A stretch of 64,000 nt of DNA from Mucilaginibacter sp. 14171R-50 (GCF_010093045.1 NZ_CP048115.1:3658001-3722000); one strand, 5' to 3'. Shown: positions 26,705 to 36,404, counted from the first letter of the stretch. Program-made: numbers and translations. The notes: a model not told the origin generated them from the letters alone.

Positions 26705-27931
26705 CTACAACGCTTCGATTTTAGCGTAAATGGTTTTTCTATCCCTATCGGTTTTGGCCAGTCGCAGGGCCTGCAGCAGGTGATCTTTGGCTTTTAACGC
26801 GTCGGTGCCTTTGTATAATTCGCCAAGCAAGGTATGGTAAAAATGGTTGTTTACAAGACCGAGTTTCTCAGCCTCAGCAATTGCAATCGCATTGCCGTTA
26901 ACCTTTGCCAGCGCGTAGGTGCGGTTCAGCGCGGCAATTGGCGAATACTCAATAGCTAACAAATGGTTATATAAATGCAAAATGTTCTCCCATTTTTCAA
27001 TGGTGTCGGTCTTTATGGTGTGCCAGTAGGCTATACCGGCCTCGATATGGTATTTAGATAAGCTATCGCCCTGAGACGCTTTGTTGAGGTATAACACACC
27101 GTTTTGTATCAGTTGTTTATCCCATAAATTTTCATCCTGGTCGTCGTATAAAATCACTTCGCCGTTTTTATCTATCCTTGCCTTAAACCTTGATGCCTGG
27201 AAACACATCAGGGCAAACAGAGCGTTTACCTCGGGTTTATTGGTAGGCGGATAATTGATCAGCATTTTAACAAGCCGCATAGCTTCGTCGCACAGGTCTT
27301 TCCGAAGGATCTCATTATCGGTTTCAGAGTAGTAGCCCTCATTAAATAACAGATATAACGTGGTAAGTACAGGCTGCAAGCGGGAACTAAGCTCATTTTT
27401 GGCGGGGAACTCCATTTTAACACCACCTGTCCGCAGTTTCTCTTTCGCCCGGAAAAGTCTTTTATTGATCGTTTCTTTATTGGTCAAAAAAGCGTGTGCT
27501 ATCTCATCAATGCCAAAACCGCAAAGTATCCTCAGGGCAAGGCCAATCTGCCCTTCGGGAGGGATAGAAGGATTGCACACTGCAAAAAGCATTTGCAGTT
27601 GGCTATCCGTTATGTTCCGGTCGGTCAGGTCTATTTCCATGACTTCTTGTACGGGTTGCTCAGTTTGTAGAGCCGGGCTTATCTTCTCATTAAAGATCTG
27701 CTGGCGGGCAAGTATATTTTTCGCTTTATTTTTGGCCACGGTGTATAACCATGCCTGCGGGTTGTCAGGAATGCCTTTATACGGCCATATATTTAATGCC
27801 GTGAGGAAGGTTTCGCTCGTAACGTCCTCAGCTATGGTTATGTTCTGAAATCCGAATGATTTGCATAGTACGGCGGTTATCCGGCCAAATTCGGTTCTGA
27901 ATAAATGCGGTATAAGCTCCTGTTGCTGCAT
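26705..27931 (-). CDS. ECF sigma factor with C-terminal TPR-like domain (ECF42-like)
   Basis: This 408-aa protein has an ECF sigma-70 head (region 2 around LIPHLFRTEFGRIT and NPQAWLYTVAKNKAKNIL; region 4 around GFGIDEIAHAFLTNKETINKRLFRAK) followed by about 230 residues of helical repeats ending LRLAKTDRDRKTIYAKIEAL. This long helical extension and the two adjacent DGPF-motif genes are the hallmarks of ECF42. No anti-sigma factor is present, as usual for the group, where the extension is thought to control activity. A strong hairpin sits just before its start codon. Confidence 0.88.
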   Translation of the reverse strand: MQQQELIPHLFRTEFGRITAVLCKSFGFQNITIAEDVTSETFLTALNIWPYKGIPDNPQAWLYTVAKNKAKNILARQQIFNEKISPALQTEQPVQEVMEIDLTDRNITDSQLQMLFAVCNPSIPPEGQIGLALRILCGFGIDEIAHAFLTNKETINKRLFRAKEKLRTGGVKMEFPAKNELSSRLQPVLTTLYLLFNEGYYSETDNEILRKDLCDEAMRLVKMLINYPPTNKPEVNALFALMCFQASRFKARIDKNGEVILYDDQDENLWDKQLIQNGVLYLNKASQGDSLSKYHIEAGIAYWHTIKTDTIEKWENILHLYNHLLAIEYSPIAALNRTYALAKVNGNAIAIAEAEKLGLVNNHFYHTLLGELYKGTDALKAKDHLLQALRLAKTDRDRKTIYAKIEAL

Positions 27932-27940
27932 TTGGAAACA

Positions 27941-27960
27941 GCCCCGCCATCCGGCGGGGC
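27941..27960 (-). other. GC-rich hairpin just upstream of the ECF start codon
   Basis: GCCCCGCC and GGCGGGGC form a perfect 8-bp stem with a 4-nt loop, 9 nt before the ATG at 27931 and between the DGPF gene and the sigma gene. There is no T-run, so it may limit translation or processing rather than terminate. Confidence 0.55.
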
Positions 27961-27968
27961 CTTAATTA

Positions 27969-28310
27969 TTAAATATAGTTAATTTCCCTGATCTCGATCT
28001 TACCATCCAACTCAAACACCGGCGAGCCTTCCATCAGGGCAACCGCATCCTCATAAGTTGCTACCCTTATTATCGAATACCCCCCGATAAATTCCTTTAC
28101 TTCGGTATACGGCCCGTTTGTAACTACATCGCCTTTACTAACTACCCGGCCGGTAGGGGCTAATCGGTTACCCCGCTCAACAAGTGCATTATTCGCGGCC
28201 ATGTTGCCGACCCAGTCCATATAACGTTGGGTCATGGCAGTTCTTTCGTCATCGGCCATGGTAGCCAAAAGGCTGTAATCGGCACGATATATTAGCAGAA
28301 AATCTTTCAT
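27969..28310 (-). CDS. DGPF/YCII-related protein 2
   Basis: This 113-aa cytoplasmic protein has the YCII-related fold. The DGPF-type motif appears as TNGPYTEVKEFIGGYSII in the centre. The function of DGPF proteins is unknown; they co-occur with ECF41/42 sigma factors, and here it lies between another DGPF gene (14 bp upstream) and the sigma gene (37 bp downstream). Confidence 0.88.
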   Translation of the reverse strand: MKDFLLIYRADYSLLATMADDERTAMTQRYMDWVGNMAANNALVERGNRLAPTGRVVSKGDVVTNGPYTEVKEFIGGYSIIRVATYEDAVALMEGSPVFELDGKIEIREINYI

Positions 28311-28324
28311 AATATTCAGTTTTT

Positions 28325-28678
28325 TTAGTGTACGTTATCGTTTTTAGCTATCTTTCTTACTTCAACCGTATTGCCTTCGCCCTGTAAAACCGGGCAACCC
28401 TTTGCAAATTCAGCAGCCTCATCCGCCGATTCGGCCCTTACCACTATAAAACCGCCAATGGTTTCCTTGATATCCCCAAATGGGCCGTTTGTTATCAGCT
28501 TGTTGTGGTCAACCACTCTGGCGTCGTCAAACGGTAGGCCCGTACCGCTTACAAATTTGTTTTGTGCCGCTATACTGCCTATCCAATCCATGGTTTGTTT
28601 CATCCAAACCTGCATTTGCTCAGGCGATGCTACTTTGGTACCGTCCTGGTGCCTCATAATTAATGCATACTCATTCAT
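28325..28678 (-). CDS. DGPF/YCII-related protein 1
   Basis: This 117-aa paralogue of the next gene has the motif TNGPFGDIKETIGGFIVV and the same ending EVRKIAK. The start at 28678 (MNEYALIMRHQDG) is the family norm; the frame open to 28750 adds unconserved residues. It is probably the first gene of a DGPF-DGPF-sigma operon. Confidence 0.87.
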   Translation of the reverse strand: MNEYALIMRHQDGTKVASPEQMQVWMKQTMDWIGSIAAQNKFVSGTGLPFDDARVVDHNKLITNGPFGDIKETIGGFIVVRAESADEAAEFAKGCPVLQGEGNTVEVRKIAKNDNVH

Positions 28679-28848
28679 TATCTTAAGTTTTGATTTTTTG
28701 TTTATAATCCAATAACAAACGGCTTCCCGCAAATTGGACAATACCACCAAAATTTACAGCACAAAGTGTAGCGAAAGATACGAAGCTTTATATCTCAAAC
28801 CTTTCAATAACTATTACCTTTACAAGCAATCTTATTATATTTACATCC

Positions 28849-29499
28849 ATGAACCATCTGATAGCCCCATCTATTTTATCTGCCGATTTTGCAAACCTGC
28901 AGCGCGATGTTGAAATGATCAATAACAGCGAGGCCGACTGGTTTCATGTGGATATTATGGACGGCATGTTTGTGCCGAATATTTCTTTTGGTTTCCCGGT
29001 TGTAAAGGCCACTAAACAGCACGCCAGCAAGCCGCTTGATGTACACCTGATGATTGTTGACCCTGATCGCTACCTGAAAGATTTTGCTGAAGCCGGCGCA
29101 GACAGCATTACCGTACATTACGAGGCCTGTACGCATTTGCACCGCACAGTACAGGCTATTAAACAATTGGGCTGCAGGGCGGGGGTAGCCATAAACCCTG
29201 CTACGCCAACCGGTATGCTTAAAGATATCATTGCCGATTTAGATCTGGTGCTGGTAATGTCTGTGAACCCCGGTTTTGGCGGACAAAAGTTTATCGAGCA
29301 CACTTATACAAAAGTAGCCGAGGTTAAAGCCATGAGCGCAAACACCAACCCCAATATTTACATAGAGGTAGATGGTGGTGTGGGCAGTCAAAACATTGCT
29401 AAACTGATAGAAGCGGGTGCCAATGTTTTAGTTGCAGGCAATTCTGTGTTTTCGGCGGCCGACCAACGCGCTGCCATTGCGCAATTAAAGCGACCTTAA
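28849..29499 (+). CDS. rpe: Ribulose-phosphate 3-epimerase
   Basis: Rpe interconverts ribulose-5-phosphate and xylulose-5-phosphate in the pentose phosphate pathway. The 216-aa TIM barrel shows APSILSADFANL at the N-terminus, the catalytic Asp and metal ligands in FHVDIMDGMFVPN and DVHLMI, the second catalytic Asp in IEVDGGV, and the phosphate-binding AGNSVF. A near-consensus -7 box (TATATTTA, 28836-28843) lies 5 nt before the ATG. Confidence 0.97.
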   Translation: MNHLIAPSILSADFANLQRDVEMINNSEADWFHVDIMDGMFVPNISFGFPVVKATKQHASKPLDVHLMIVDPDRYLKDFAEAGADSITVHYEACTHLHRTVQAIKQLGCRAGVAINPATPTGMLKDIIADLDLVLVMSVNPGFGGQKFIEHTYTKVAEVKAMSANTNPNIYIEVDGGVGSQNIAKLIEAGANVLVAGNSVFSAADQRAAIAQLKRP

Positions 29500-29540
29500 T
29501 CATCAGGCAATAACTTAAAATGTATCTTCCCAAACAGGTT

Positions 29541-31379
29541 TTATCCCTGCGCGGTTTCGAACTGCAGCTGGCTTAAATACCGGTATAAGCCCTGTTCGTT
29601 GGCTATCAGTTCCTGGTGGTTGCCGGTCTCGATGATGTTACCTTTTTCCAACACGATAATTTTATCTGCTTCGCGGATGGTTGATAAACGGTGAGCGATA
29701 ATGATCGATGTGCGGCCTTTCATCAGCACCTCCAGCGCATCCTGGACCAAACGTTCTGATTCCGAATCGAGCGATGAGGTAGCTTCATCCAATATGAGTA
29801 TCGCCGGGTTTTTAAGTAGGGCACGGGCAATAGCGATACGCTGGCGCTGACCGCCCGAAAGTTTAACACCCCGCTCACCAACAATGGTATCATATCCTTC
29901 GGGGAACGAGGTGATAAATTGGTCGGCGTTGGCTTTTTTGGCTGCCTCGATAATTTCGTCCTTACTTGCATCAAGTTTGCCATAAGCAATGTTCTCTAAG
30001 ATGGTACCGCCAAACAGCAATACATCCTGCGGAACAATAGCCACCTGGTTACGGATATCGGTAAGGGCATACTCATCCGCGTCCAACCCGTCAAAATATA
30101 TACTTCCGCTTTGCGGATGATAAAATTGTAATATCAACGCCGCCATAGTAGACTTACCCGAACCGCTTGGTCCTACAATAGCCACGCGCTGCCCTGCATT
30201 TGCTGTAAATGAAACATCATTCAAAACCGTCAGTTCTGAACGGGAAGGGTACGCAAACACTACATTGTTGAAAGCCAGGTTACCGTGTAGCTTTTGTTTT
30301 ATAACATTCTCGCTTGCGTTAATAGAAACATTTTCGCCCTTTTCGTCCAGTATCTCTAACACCCGCTCGCTGGCGCCAACCGCTTTTTGAATATTGGCGT
30401 ATAAATCTGGTAGGCTACCCATTGCAGCGCTAATAAACGCTGCGTAAACTATGAAATTAGTAAGTTGACCAAATGTCATCCCCTTATCGTGAATAGAAAC
30501 AAGGTACGATCCATACCATATCTCACAAAACACGGTGCCAAAAAGACAAAACACAATAAAAGCACCGAATAGTCCCCTATACTTAGCGCCTCTAACCGCA
30601 ATGGATACTACGCGTTGCAATGTCTTGTCATATCTTCCGGCTTCAAAAGCTTCGTTTACAAATGCCTTAACATTTGCAATACCTTGCAGCGTTTCTTCCA
30701 CTATTGTATTAGATTCTGCCAATTGATCCTGTGCTTCGCGCGATATGCTTCGAATAAATTTTCCAAATACGATAGCAACAACTATTAATACTGGGAGCAC
30801 AACTAATAAAGCGATTGTAAGCTTCCAGGAAATTATAATTAATAAACTTATACCACCTACCAATATTATTAGTTGCCTTATCACCTCGGCGAACGTTGTT
30901 GTTAACGTTTCCTGAATCTGCGATAGGTCAGCGCTTATTCTGCTGTTTAGTTCACCAACCCGACGATTGGCAAAAAAATTCATAGGAAGGGTAATAAGCC
31001 TGAAATAAGTATCGCGACGAATAGCGGCTAATGACTTTTCTGCGACCTGTACAAACCAGGTAATCCGGAAATACGAAACAAATCCTTGAAGAAACAACAC
31101 GACAACTGCAGCTTCGCCGATCGTCTTTAGGTCGGCAGGTACAAAGCTATAACGCTTGGTACCCTGCGAAGCGTCGATAAGCGCACCAAAAAAGCCGGGA
31201 AAGGCCAAACCCACTAAACTTGAAACAACAAGGAACAGCAATCCACCTATGAACTTTACTTTATATGGTTTGATGTAACTTAATAGTTTACCTACCTTTC
31301 TTAGGCTCGCTGCGTTCAATTTTGCTTTTGGTAATTCTGCTTCCGCTTTACTGCTGCTGTTTAACCGTCCTCGTGCCAT
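29541..31379 (-). CDS. MsbA-like ABC exporter (fused permease-ATPase)
   Basis: This 612-aa half-transporter has six transmembrane helices in residues 30-330 and one ATPase domain with Walker A GPSGSGKST near 400, signature LSGGQRQR near 505, Walker B ILILDEATSSLD near 525 and the switch histidine in IIIAHRLST. It works as a homodimer. The closest functional type is MsbA/multidrug exporters; a lipid A or lipid role is plausible but not shown. It ends 41 bp from the convergent rpe gene. Confidence 0.9.
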   Translation of the reverse strand: MARGRLNSSSKAEAELPKAKLNAASLRKVGKLLSYIKPYKVKFIGGLLFLVVSSLVGLAFPGFFGALIDASQGTKRYSFVPADLKTIGEAAVVVLFLQGFVSYFRITWFVQVAEKSLAAIRRDTYFRLITLPMNFFANRRVGELNSRISADLSQIQETLTTTFAEVIRQLIILVGGISLLIIISWKLTIALLVVLPVLIVVAIVFGKFIRSISREAQDQLAESNTIVEETLQGIANVKAFVNEAFEAGRYDKTLQRVVSIAVRGAKYRGLFGAFIVFCLFGTVFCEIWYGSYLVSIHDKGMTFGQLTNFIVYAAFISAAMGSLPDLYANIQKAVGASERVLEILDEKGENVSINASENVIKQKLHGNLAFNNVVFAYPSRSELTVLNDVSFTANAGQRVAIVGPSGSGKSTMAALILQFYHPQSGSIYFDGLDADEYALTDIRNQVAIVPQDVLLFGGTILENIAYGKLDASKDEIIEAAKKANADQFITSFPEGYDTIVGERGVKLSGGQRQRIAIARALLKNPAILILDEATSSLDSESERLVQDALEVLMKGRTSIIIAHRLSTIREADKIIVLEKGNIIETGNHQELIANEQGLYRYLSQLQFETAQG

Positions 31380-31403
31380 CTATGGTTTTATATTATCAAC
31401 TCA

Positions 31404-31411
31404 CAAAACTA
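31404..31411 (-). promoter_or_regulatory. -7 promoter box of the ABC exporter gene
   Basis: TAGTTTTG on the reverse strand, 24 nt before the ATG at 31379. No good -33 box was seen. Confidence 0.4.
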
Positions 31412-31473
31412 AGGGTTAAATGCTTTTATTTAATGTTGAGTTGTAAAATTGACGTTAGGATGTGTAATTTTTT

Positions 31474-31560
31474 GTACGTAGAAACGCAATCCTTTACGTG
31501 TTGGATAAAACTGCGTAACATTGCATGCGCAGAGGCGCAAAGTATTGCGTCTTTAGAAGG
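31474..31560. repeat. Palindromic intergenic repeat (GCGCAAAGTATTGCGTCTT type)
   Basis: AGGCGCAAAGTATTGCGTCTT (31533-31553) is a near palindrome, and ACGTAGAAACGCAATCCTTTACGT (31476-31499) is a second, related one. The text resembles the GTAGAGACGCAATnnnTTGCGTCT repeats common in Bacteroidota genomes. Confidence 0.5.
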
Positions 31561-31578
31561 AAATGAGATGTCAGCTTA

Positions 31579-32118
31579 TCAATTACTACGTTTTCTTTTT
31601 AAGATCAGTAAAACGATGACCGACACAATTAACATTGCCATGGCAATAATATAAAGTTTCTGCCTGCTCTGGTAATCTTCATTTTGTTTGGCCGTCTGCG
31701 CTTTCAACGCCTCGTTTTGCGCACGAAAGCTGTTAATGGTTTTCATATAGGCAATGCGTTCCTTTTCAACCTCCCGTGCGGTGTTTTCTATTTGTTTCTT
31801 TTGAAAAGCAGTGTAGTTAAGCTGATTGGTACGATAGTCAAAGAGCTTTTTCAACTCAATAAATATCTCATCGTCGGTGTCAACAATATCCATCAGTATC
31901 TGGTTGCTCCGCCTGATGTCGTTCTTGGTTTGCATATGAAATATGCCGCTGCGTTTGGTAAGGCTGGTGTCATACTGGCCAAACTTTAACCTGCGCGCGG
32001 CAAGCATAGCATTTATTTTAGCGCGCTGCCTGCCATAAGCTACCGAGTCTGTTTTTACCTGCGCAAAGGCGCCCGCGCCAAAAAGCACGATAAACATTAA
32101 AAGAAATAAATGTTTCAT
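31579..32118 (-). CDS. Exported coiled-coil protein with C-terminal membrane anchor
   Basis: This 179-aa protein has a signal peptide (MKHLFLLMFIVLFGAGAFAQ), a long helical, probably coiled-coil body rich in Lys, Gln and Glu, and one C-terminal membrane helix (LYIIAMAMLIVSVIVLLILK) followed by KRKRSN. It should sit in the inner membrane with the coil in the periplasm. The start at 32118 gives an intact signal peptide; the ATG at 32145 overlaps the upstream gene. It follows the DUF62 gene by 13 bp. No family was recognised. Confidence 0.7.
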   Translation of the reverse strand: MKHLFLLMFIVLFGAGAFAQVKTDSVAYGRQRAKINAMLAARRLKFGQYDTSLTKRSGIFHMQTKNDIRRSNQILMDIVDTDDEIFIELKKLFDYRTNQLNYTAFQKKQIENTAREVEKERIAYMKTINSFRAQNEALKAQTAKQNEDYQSRQKLYIIAMAMLIVSVIVLLILKRKRSN

Positions 32119-32131
32119 TGTCCCCCTGGGT

Positions 32132-32908
32132 TTACTGAAAATCAATAATTACACTATCGCCAAGGTTTAGGCCTAAAAGTCCGCTGGCATTGCCTTTGTT
32201 GATGGCAATCTCCAGGTGATCGCTGATCCCGAACAAACAAAGCTTTTCGCCTTCGGGTACTTCGTTATAATGCCAGCTAAGCTGGTTTATGGTTTCGTTG
32301 CGTTTAAAGTATAATACAAACCGGCGGCCCTGCTGCACACGGTTAAAAAACTCCTTGGTGATGTTGGTTATCACGTTCTGGAATGCATCGATATAAATTA
32401 CCGCGCCTTTGATCAGGTTCTTTTCTATAACGGGGTGCAGGTTCATTTTATTTTCAACGCTGGTTACCGGCAGGCCTATCTGGTTAAGCGTACCGCCGTT
32501 GGCCAGGTGGCAGGCTGCTTTTACAAAAATATCTGCCAGCGGGAAGTGCAGGAATTTGAGGTCCTGCATAATATTTATTTCCACAATCTCTTCCGGCTCC
32601 TGGTCAAACATCAGCGAAAATATACCATTATCAGCACCTACAAAATAGTGGTTTTTATACCTGATGGCCAGGTACCGGGTTTGCGTATTGTACACAGTAT
32701 CAATGCCTATCAGGTGAACGGTATCATCCGGGAAATAGTAGAAACTGTTCTTCAAGATAAAGGCTGCCTGCTGCACATTAAAGGCCGCAACATTGTTAGT
32801 AATATCAACAATATTTACTGTTGGCAGCAATTTATAAATACTACCTTTAAGGGCAGCCTGATAAATATCTTTATCGCCCAGATCAGTAGTTAAAGTTATA
32901 ATTGCCAT
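32132..32908 (-). CDS. SAM hydroxide adenosyltransferase (DUF62 family)
   Basis: Members split S-adenosylmethionine into adenosine and methionine using water, and are related to fluorinase and chlorinase. The 258-aa chain shows ITLTTDLGDKDIYQAALKG at the N-terminus, VDITNNVAAFNVQQAAFILKN near 35, GIDTVYNTQ and the YFVGADNGIFSLMF segment. The physiological purpose of the reaction is unknown. The downstream coiled-coil membrane protein is probably co-transcribed. Confidence 0.9.
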   Translation of the reverse strand: MAIITLTTDLGDKDIYQAALKGSIYKLLPTVNIVDITNNVAAFNVQQAAFILKNSFYYFPDDTVHLIGIDTVYNTQTRYLAIRYKNHYFVGADNGIFSLMFDQEPEEIVEINIMQDLKFLHFPLADIFVKAACHLANGGTLNQIGLPVTSVENKMNLHPVIEKNLIKGAVIYIDAFQNVITNITKEFFNRVQQGRRFVLYFKRNETINQLSWHYNEVPEGEKLCLFGISDHLEIAINKGNASGLLGLNLGDSVIIDFQ

Positions 32909-33011
32909 TAATTTTGTAAATATTTATTGCTAATCTTGTAAAGCATTTAAAGGTGCAAATATTCAATTTTTAATTCATAAAAATTCGCAAACTGACAAAA
33001 ATCAATTCCTA

Positions 33012-33977
33012 TTGAACGAGCTAAAGTTATCAATTGAGCAAATAAACCCCGCAGTTTTATGGGGACCGAATAACGATCATTTCGAGATCATAAAAAAGCA
33101 ATTCCCTAAGCTTAAAATAGTTGCACGAGGCAGCGAAGTAAAAGTTTTGGGCGACGAACACGAGTTAAGCACCTTTCGCGAAAAGTTCGACCTGCTGGTG
33201 CAGCATGTAGAAAAATTTGAGAGCTTAACCGCAATTGATGTAGAGCGCATTTTAGGCGCCAGGGCATCGTCGTTAACCGCGGCTGATGGTGAAAGCACCG
33301 CCGATAAATTTGCCAGCGGCGAGGTATTGGTATTTGGTCCTAACGGCATTATGGTTAAGGCGCGTACGCCAAACCAGCGCCGCATGGTTGATAGCCTGGC
33401 TAAAAGCGATATACTTTTTGCTATTGGGCCGGCCGGTACCGGTAAAACCTACACTGCTGTTGCACTGGCCGTAAGGGCGCTAAAAAACAAGGAGATAAAA
33501 CGTATTATACTTACCCGCCCTGCGGTGGAGGCAGGGGAGAACCTGGGCTTTTTACCGGGCGACCTGAAAGAAAAGATAGACCCGTATTTGCGCCCTTTAT
33601 ATGATGCGCTGGATGATATGATACCCGCAGAAAAGCTAAAGCTTTACCTGGAAAACCGCACCATTGAGATAGCCCCGCTGGCGTTTATGCGCGGCCGCAC
33701 GCTTGATAATTGCTTTGTGATATTGGATGAGGCGCAGAACGCTACGGATATGCAGCTGAAGATGTTCCTGACGCGTATGGGTCCATCGGCTAAGTTTATT
33801 GTTACCGGGGATGTTACGCAGATAGATCTGCCAAAGAAACAGCAATCGGGTTTATACACCGCGCTGCGCATATTAACTGATATAAAAGGTATAGATATTG
33901 TTTACCTAAGCGGCGAAGACGTAGTGCGCCACAAACTGGTAAAACGCATTTTAGAAGCTTACGGGGACATTCAATAA
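33012..33977 (+). CDS. phoH: PhoH-family ATPase (TTG start)
   Basis: PhoH proteins are P-loop ATPases linked to RNA metabolism; this 321-aa form has an N-terminal KH-like region and the ATPase core with Walker A GPAGTGKT at residues 139-146, RPAVEAGENLGFLPGD, Walker B region NCFVILDEAQNATD and FIVTGDVTQIDLP. The start is TTG: the frame is open back to a stop at 32940-32942 but contains no ATG or GTG before 33012, and the conserved N-terminus (NELKLSIEQINPAVLWG) begins there. Precise function unknown. Confidence 0.93.
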   Translation: MNELKLSIEQINPAVLWGPNNDHFEIIKKQFPKLKIVARGSEVKVLGDEHELSTFREKFDLLVQHVEKFESLTAIDVERILGARASSLTAADGESTADKFASGEVLVFGPNGIMVKARTPNQRRMVDSLAKSDILFAIGPAGTGKTYTAVALAVRALKNKEIKRIILTRPAVEAGENLGFLPGDLKEKIDPYLRPLYDALDDMIPAEKLKLYLENRTIEIAPLAFMRGRTLDNCFVILDEAQNATDMQLKMFLTRMGPSAKFIVTGDVTQIDLPKKQQSGLYTALRILTDIKGIDIVYLSGEDVVRHKLVKRILEAYGDIQ

Positions 33978-33984
33978 GTTTTGG

Positions 33985-34081
33985 TATCAAGTAGTTAATA
34001 TCAAGTATCACGATGCTTCGCATTTTGTAATTTGAATTAGCTAAAAACAAATACTTGCTACTTGATACTAACTACTTGCTA
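33985..34081. repeat. Intergenic word-repeat hairpin E (phoH-purC)
   Basis: The left arm (33985-34007) is TATCAAGTAGTTAATATCAAGTA in two pieces of the word TATCAAGTA; the right arm (34059-34081) is its inverted copy with 21 of 23 positions matching. The right arm ends 8 bp before the purC ATG. Confidence 0.78.
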
Positions 34082-34089
34082 CTATAAAC

Positions 34090-35034
34090 ATGGACGCAAT
34101 AAAGGAAACACATTTTAATTTTGAAAGGCAAACCAACTATTACAAGGGTAAGGTTAGGGATGTATATACCATAGATAATAAATACCTGGCCATGGTGGTT
34201 ACCGACCGCATATCAGCCTTTGATGTGGTACTGCCCGAGGCCATCCCTTACAAGGGACAGGTGCTTAACCAGATAGCGGCAAAGTTTTTACAGGCCACAG
34301 CCGATATTCTACCAAACTGGGTTATCAGTGTGCCAGACCCGAGTGTTACCATTGGCCGTATCTGCGAACCGTTTAAGGTAGAGATGGTGATACGCGGCTA
34401 CCTGGCCGGACACGCGGCGCGTGAGTATGCGCTGGGAAAACGCCAGGTTTGCGGTGTTTCCCTGCCAGAAGGTCTAAAAGAAAACGATATACTGCCTGAG
34501 CCCATCATTACCCCAACTACCAAAGCATCGGTAGGGCATGATGAGGATATATCCCGTGAGGAAATACTGGCTAAAGGCATTGTGAGCGAAGCCGACTATA
34601 TACAACTGGAAAATTACACCCGCCGGCTATTTGAGCGCGGTACCGAAATTGCCGCCAAACAAGGTCTAATACTGGTTGATACCAAATACGAATTTGGCAA
34701 GGCAGGCGACACTATTTACCTGATAGACGAGATACATACGCCCGATTCGTCCAGGTACTTTTACAGCGAAGGGTACGCGCAACGTCAGCAAACTGGCGAG
34801 CCGCAAAAACAACTCTCGAAAGAGTTTGTTAGAAAATGGCTTATCGAAAACGGTTTTCAGGGCAAGGATGGCCAAAAGGTTCCGGAGATGACAGAAGAAA
34901 TTGTACGATCGATTTCTGAAAGGTATATTGAACTGTATGAGCAAATTACGGGCGAAACCTTTGTTAAACCGGAACAAACAAACGTATTAGATCGTGTGGA
35001 AAACGCCATAAAGGAAGCTTTAGCCGCTTTATAG
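34090..35034 (+). CDS. purC: Phosphoribosylaminoimidazole-succinocarboxamide synthase
   Basis: PurC (SAICAR synthetase) joins CAIR and aspartate with ATP in purine synthesis. The 314-aa form is the longer type also found in eukaryotes. [12 protein letters not shown] near residue 18, [16 protein letters not shown] near 36, [16 protein letters not shown] near 97 and [10 protein letters not shown] with [13 protein letters not shown] are family hallmarks. It is not near other purine genes here. Confidence 0.96.
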   Translation: MDAIKETHFNFERQTNYYKGKVRDVYTIDNKYLAMVVTDRISAFDVVLPEAIPYKGQVLNQIAAKFLQATADILPNWVISVPDPSVTIGRICEPFKVEMVIRGYLAGHAAREYALGKRQVCGVSLPEGLKENDILPEPIITPTTKASVGHDEDISREEILAKGIVSEADYIQLENYTRRLFERGTEIAAKQGLILVDTKYEFGKAGDTIYLIDEIHTPDSSRYFYSEGYAQRQQTGEPQKQLSKEFVRKWLIENGFQGKDGQKVPEMTEEIVRSISERYIELYEQITGETFVKPEQTNVLDRVENAIKEALAAL

Positions 35035-35086
35035 TGCTTTATTTAAACACAAATTAATTATATCTTAGCTTTTTAATTACAACAAA

Positions 35087-35464
35087 ATGAAATTTACGGT
35101 TGACAAGCACGAGAAATATATTCTGATAAAGCTTAACGAATCAAAGTTAAACTCACTGGTTACCCCCCAGCTAAAATCAGAATTGATACTGATCAATACC
35201 GAAGGGCAGCGTAATATTATCCTCGACCTTTCGCAAGTGAAGTTTGCTGATTCATCGGGCTTAAGCAGTTTATTGGTGGGGCATCGCTTATGTAAAAATG
35301 CAGCCGGTACGTTTATTTTATGCGGATTGAACGACGCTGTTTCGCGTTTAGTTACCATATCACAGCTGGATAATGTACTTTCTATTGTTCCGACATGCGA
35401 AGAAGGTATCGACCTGATTTTTATGGAAGAAATTGAAAGGGAATTAAAGAAAGAAGTTAGATAA
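35087..35464 (+). CDS. STAS-domain protein (anti-anti-sigma-factor-like)
   Basis: This 125-aa protein has a single STAS domain with the conserved phosphorylatable serine in KFADSSGLSSLLVG near residue 60. Such proteins bind or release an anti-sigma kinase depending on phosphorylation. No kinase or phosphatase gene is adjacent; the next gene is rnz, 22 bp downstream. The partner is unknown. Confidence 0.88.
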   Translation: MKFTVDKHEKYILIKLNESKLNSLVTPQLKSELILINTEGQRNIILDLSQVKFADSSGLSSLLVGHRLCKNAAGTFILCGLNDAVSRLVTISQLDNVLSIVPTCEEGIDLIFMEEIERELKKEVR

Positions 35465-35486
35465 TAATCTGTTATAATCCCCCGGT

Positions 35487-36404
35487 ATGAAATTTGAAGT
35501 TACAATACTGGGCAGCAGCTCTGCAACTCCTATTTTTAACAGGAACCCCACAGCGCAGGTACTCAATATAAACGAGAAACTTTATCTGGTTGACTGCGCT
35601 GAGGGCACTCAGCAGCAAATGCTGAGGTTTGATGTTAAAGCCAGCCGTATCGATTATATTTTTATCAGTCACCTGCACGGCGACCATTACCTGGGGCTGG
35701 TAGGCCTGCTATCGTCAATGCACCTTAACGGCCGCAAAAAGGCCCTGAAAATATTTTGCCCGCCGCCTTTAAAGGAAATAATAGACCTTCAACTAAAATA
35801 TTCTGAAACTACTTTGAACTATCCGGTTGAGTTTGTTTTTACAGACGCGGCCACAAAAGGGGTGATCTTAGAAAATCAGGACATTTTTGTAGAGACCATA
35901 CCGCTTGACCACCGCATACCCTGTACGGGTTTTTTATTCAGACAAAAAAAACGGTTAAAAAAACTGATAAAAGAGCGGGTAGAAGAACTGCAAATACCGA
36001 TACCATATTATGCAGCGCTAAAAAAAGGTAATGACTACCAGTCGCCTGATGGTACGGTTTACCAGAACAATACCCTCACGATGGAACCGCCCGAACCAAA
36101 ATCATACGCCTATATATCAGATACCCTTTACAGCGACAAGTACCTGGCGTATATAACGCCGGTTACACTGCTTTACCACGAGGCCACCTTTTTAAACGAT
36201 ATGCTTGACCGGGCTAACCAAACGCACCACACCACCGCGTTACAGGCCGGCGAAGCGGCTATAAAAGTAAAAGCCGAAAAGTTGATCATCGGCCATTTTT
36301 CGGCACGTTACAAAACCTTGAATGAGTTGTTAGAAGAAGTCCAAAGCGTTTTCCCCAACACAGAACTTGCCGTTGAAGGGAAGACGTTTGTAATTAGCGA
36401 ATAG
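35487..36404 (+). CDS. rnz: Ribonuclease Z
   Basis: RNase Z removes the 3' trailer of tRNA precursors using two zinc ions. The 305-aa protein has the motif SHLHGDHYLG (residues 61-70), the substrate-arm region containing Gly and Pro residues near 160, a C-terminal HxxDxT-like TLLYHEATF and TTALQAGEAA, and IIGHFSARY. Length matches the bacterial short form. It is probably co-transcribed with the STAS gene. Confidence 0.95.
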   Translation: MKFEVTILGSSSATPIFNRNPTAQVLNINEKLYLVDCAEGTQQQMLRFDVKASRIDYIFISHLHGDHYLGLVGLLSSMHLNGRKKALKIFCPPPLKEIIDLQLKYSETTLNYPVEFVFTDAATKGVILENQDIFVETIPLDHRIPCTGFLFRQKKRLKKLIKERVEELQIPIPYYAALKKGNDYQSPDGTVYQNNTLTMEPPEPKSYAYISDTLYSDKYLAYITPVTLLYHEATFLNDMLDRANQTHHTTALQAGEAAIKVKAEKLIIGHFSARYKTLNELLEEVQSVFPNTELAVEGKTFVISE

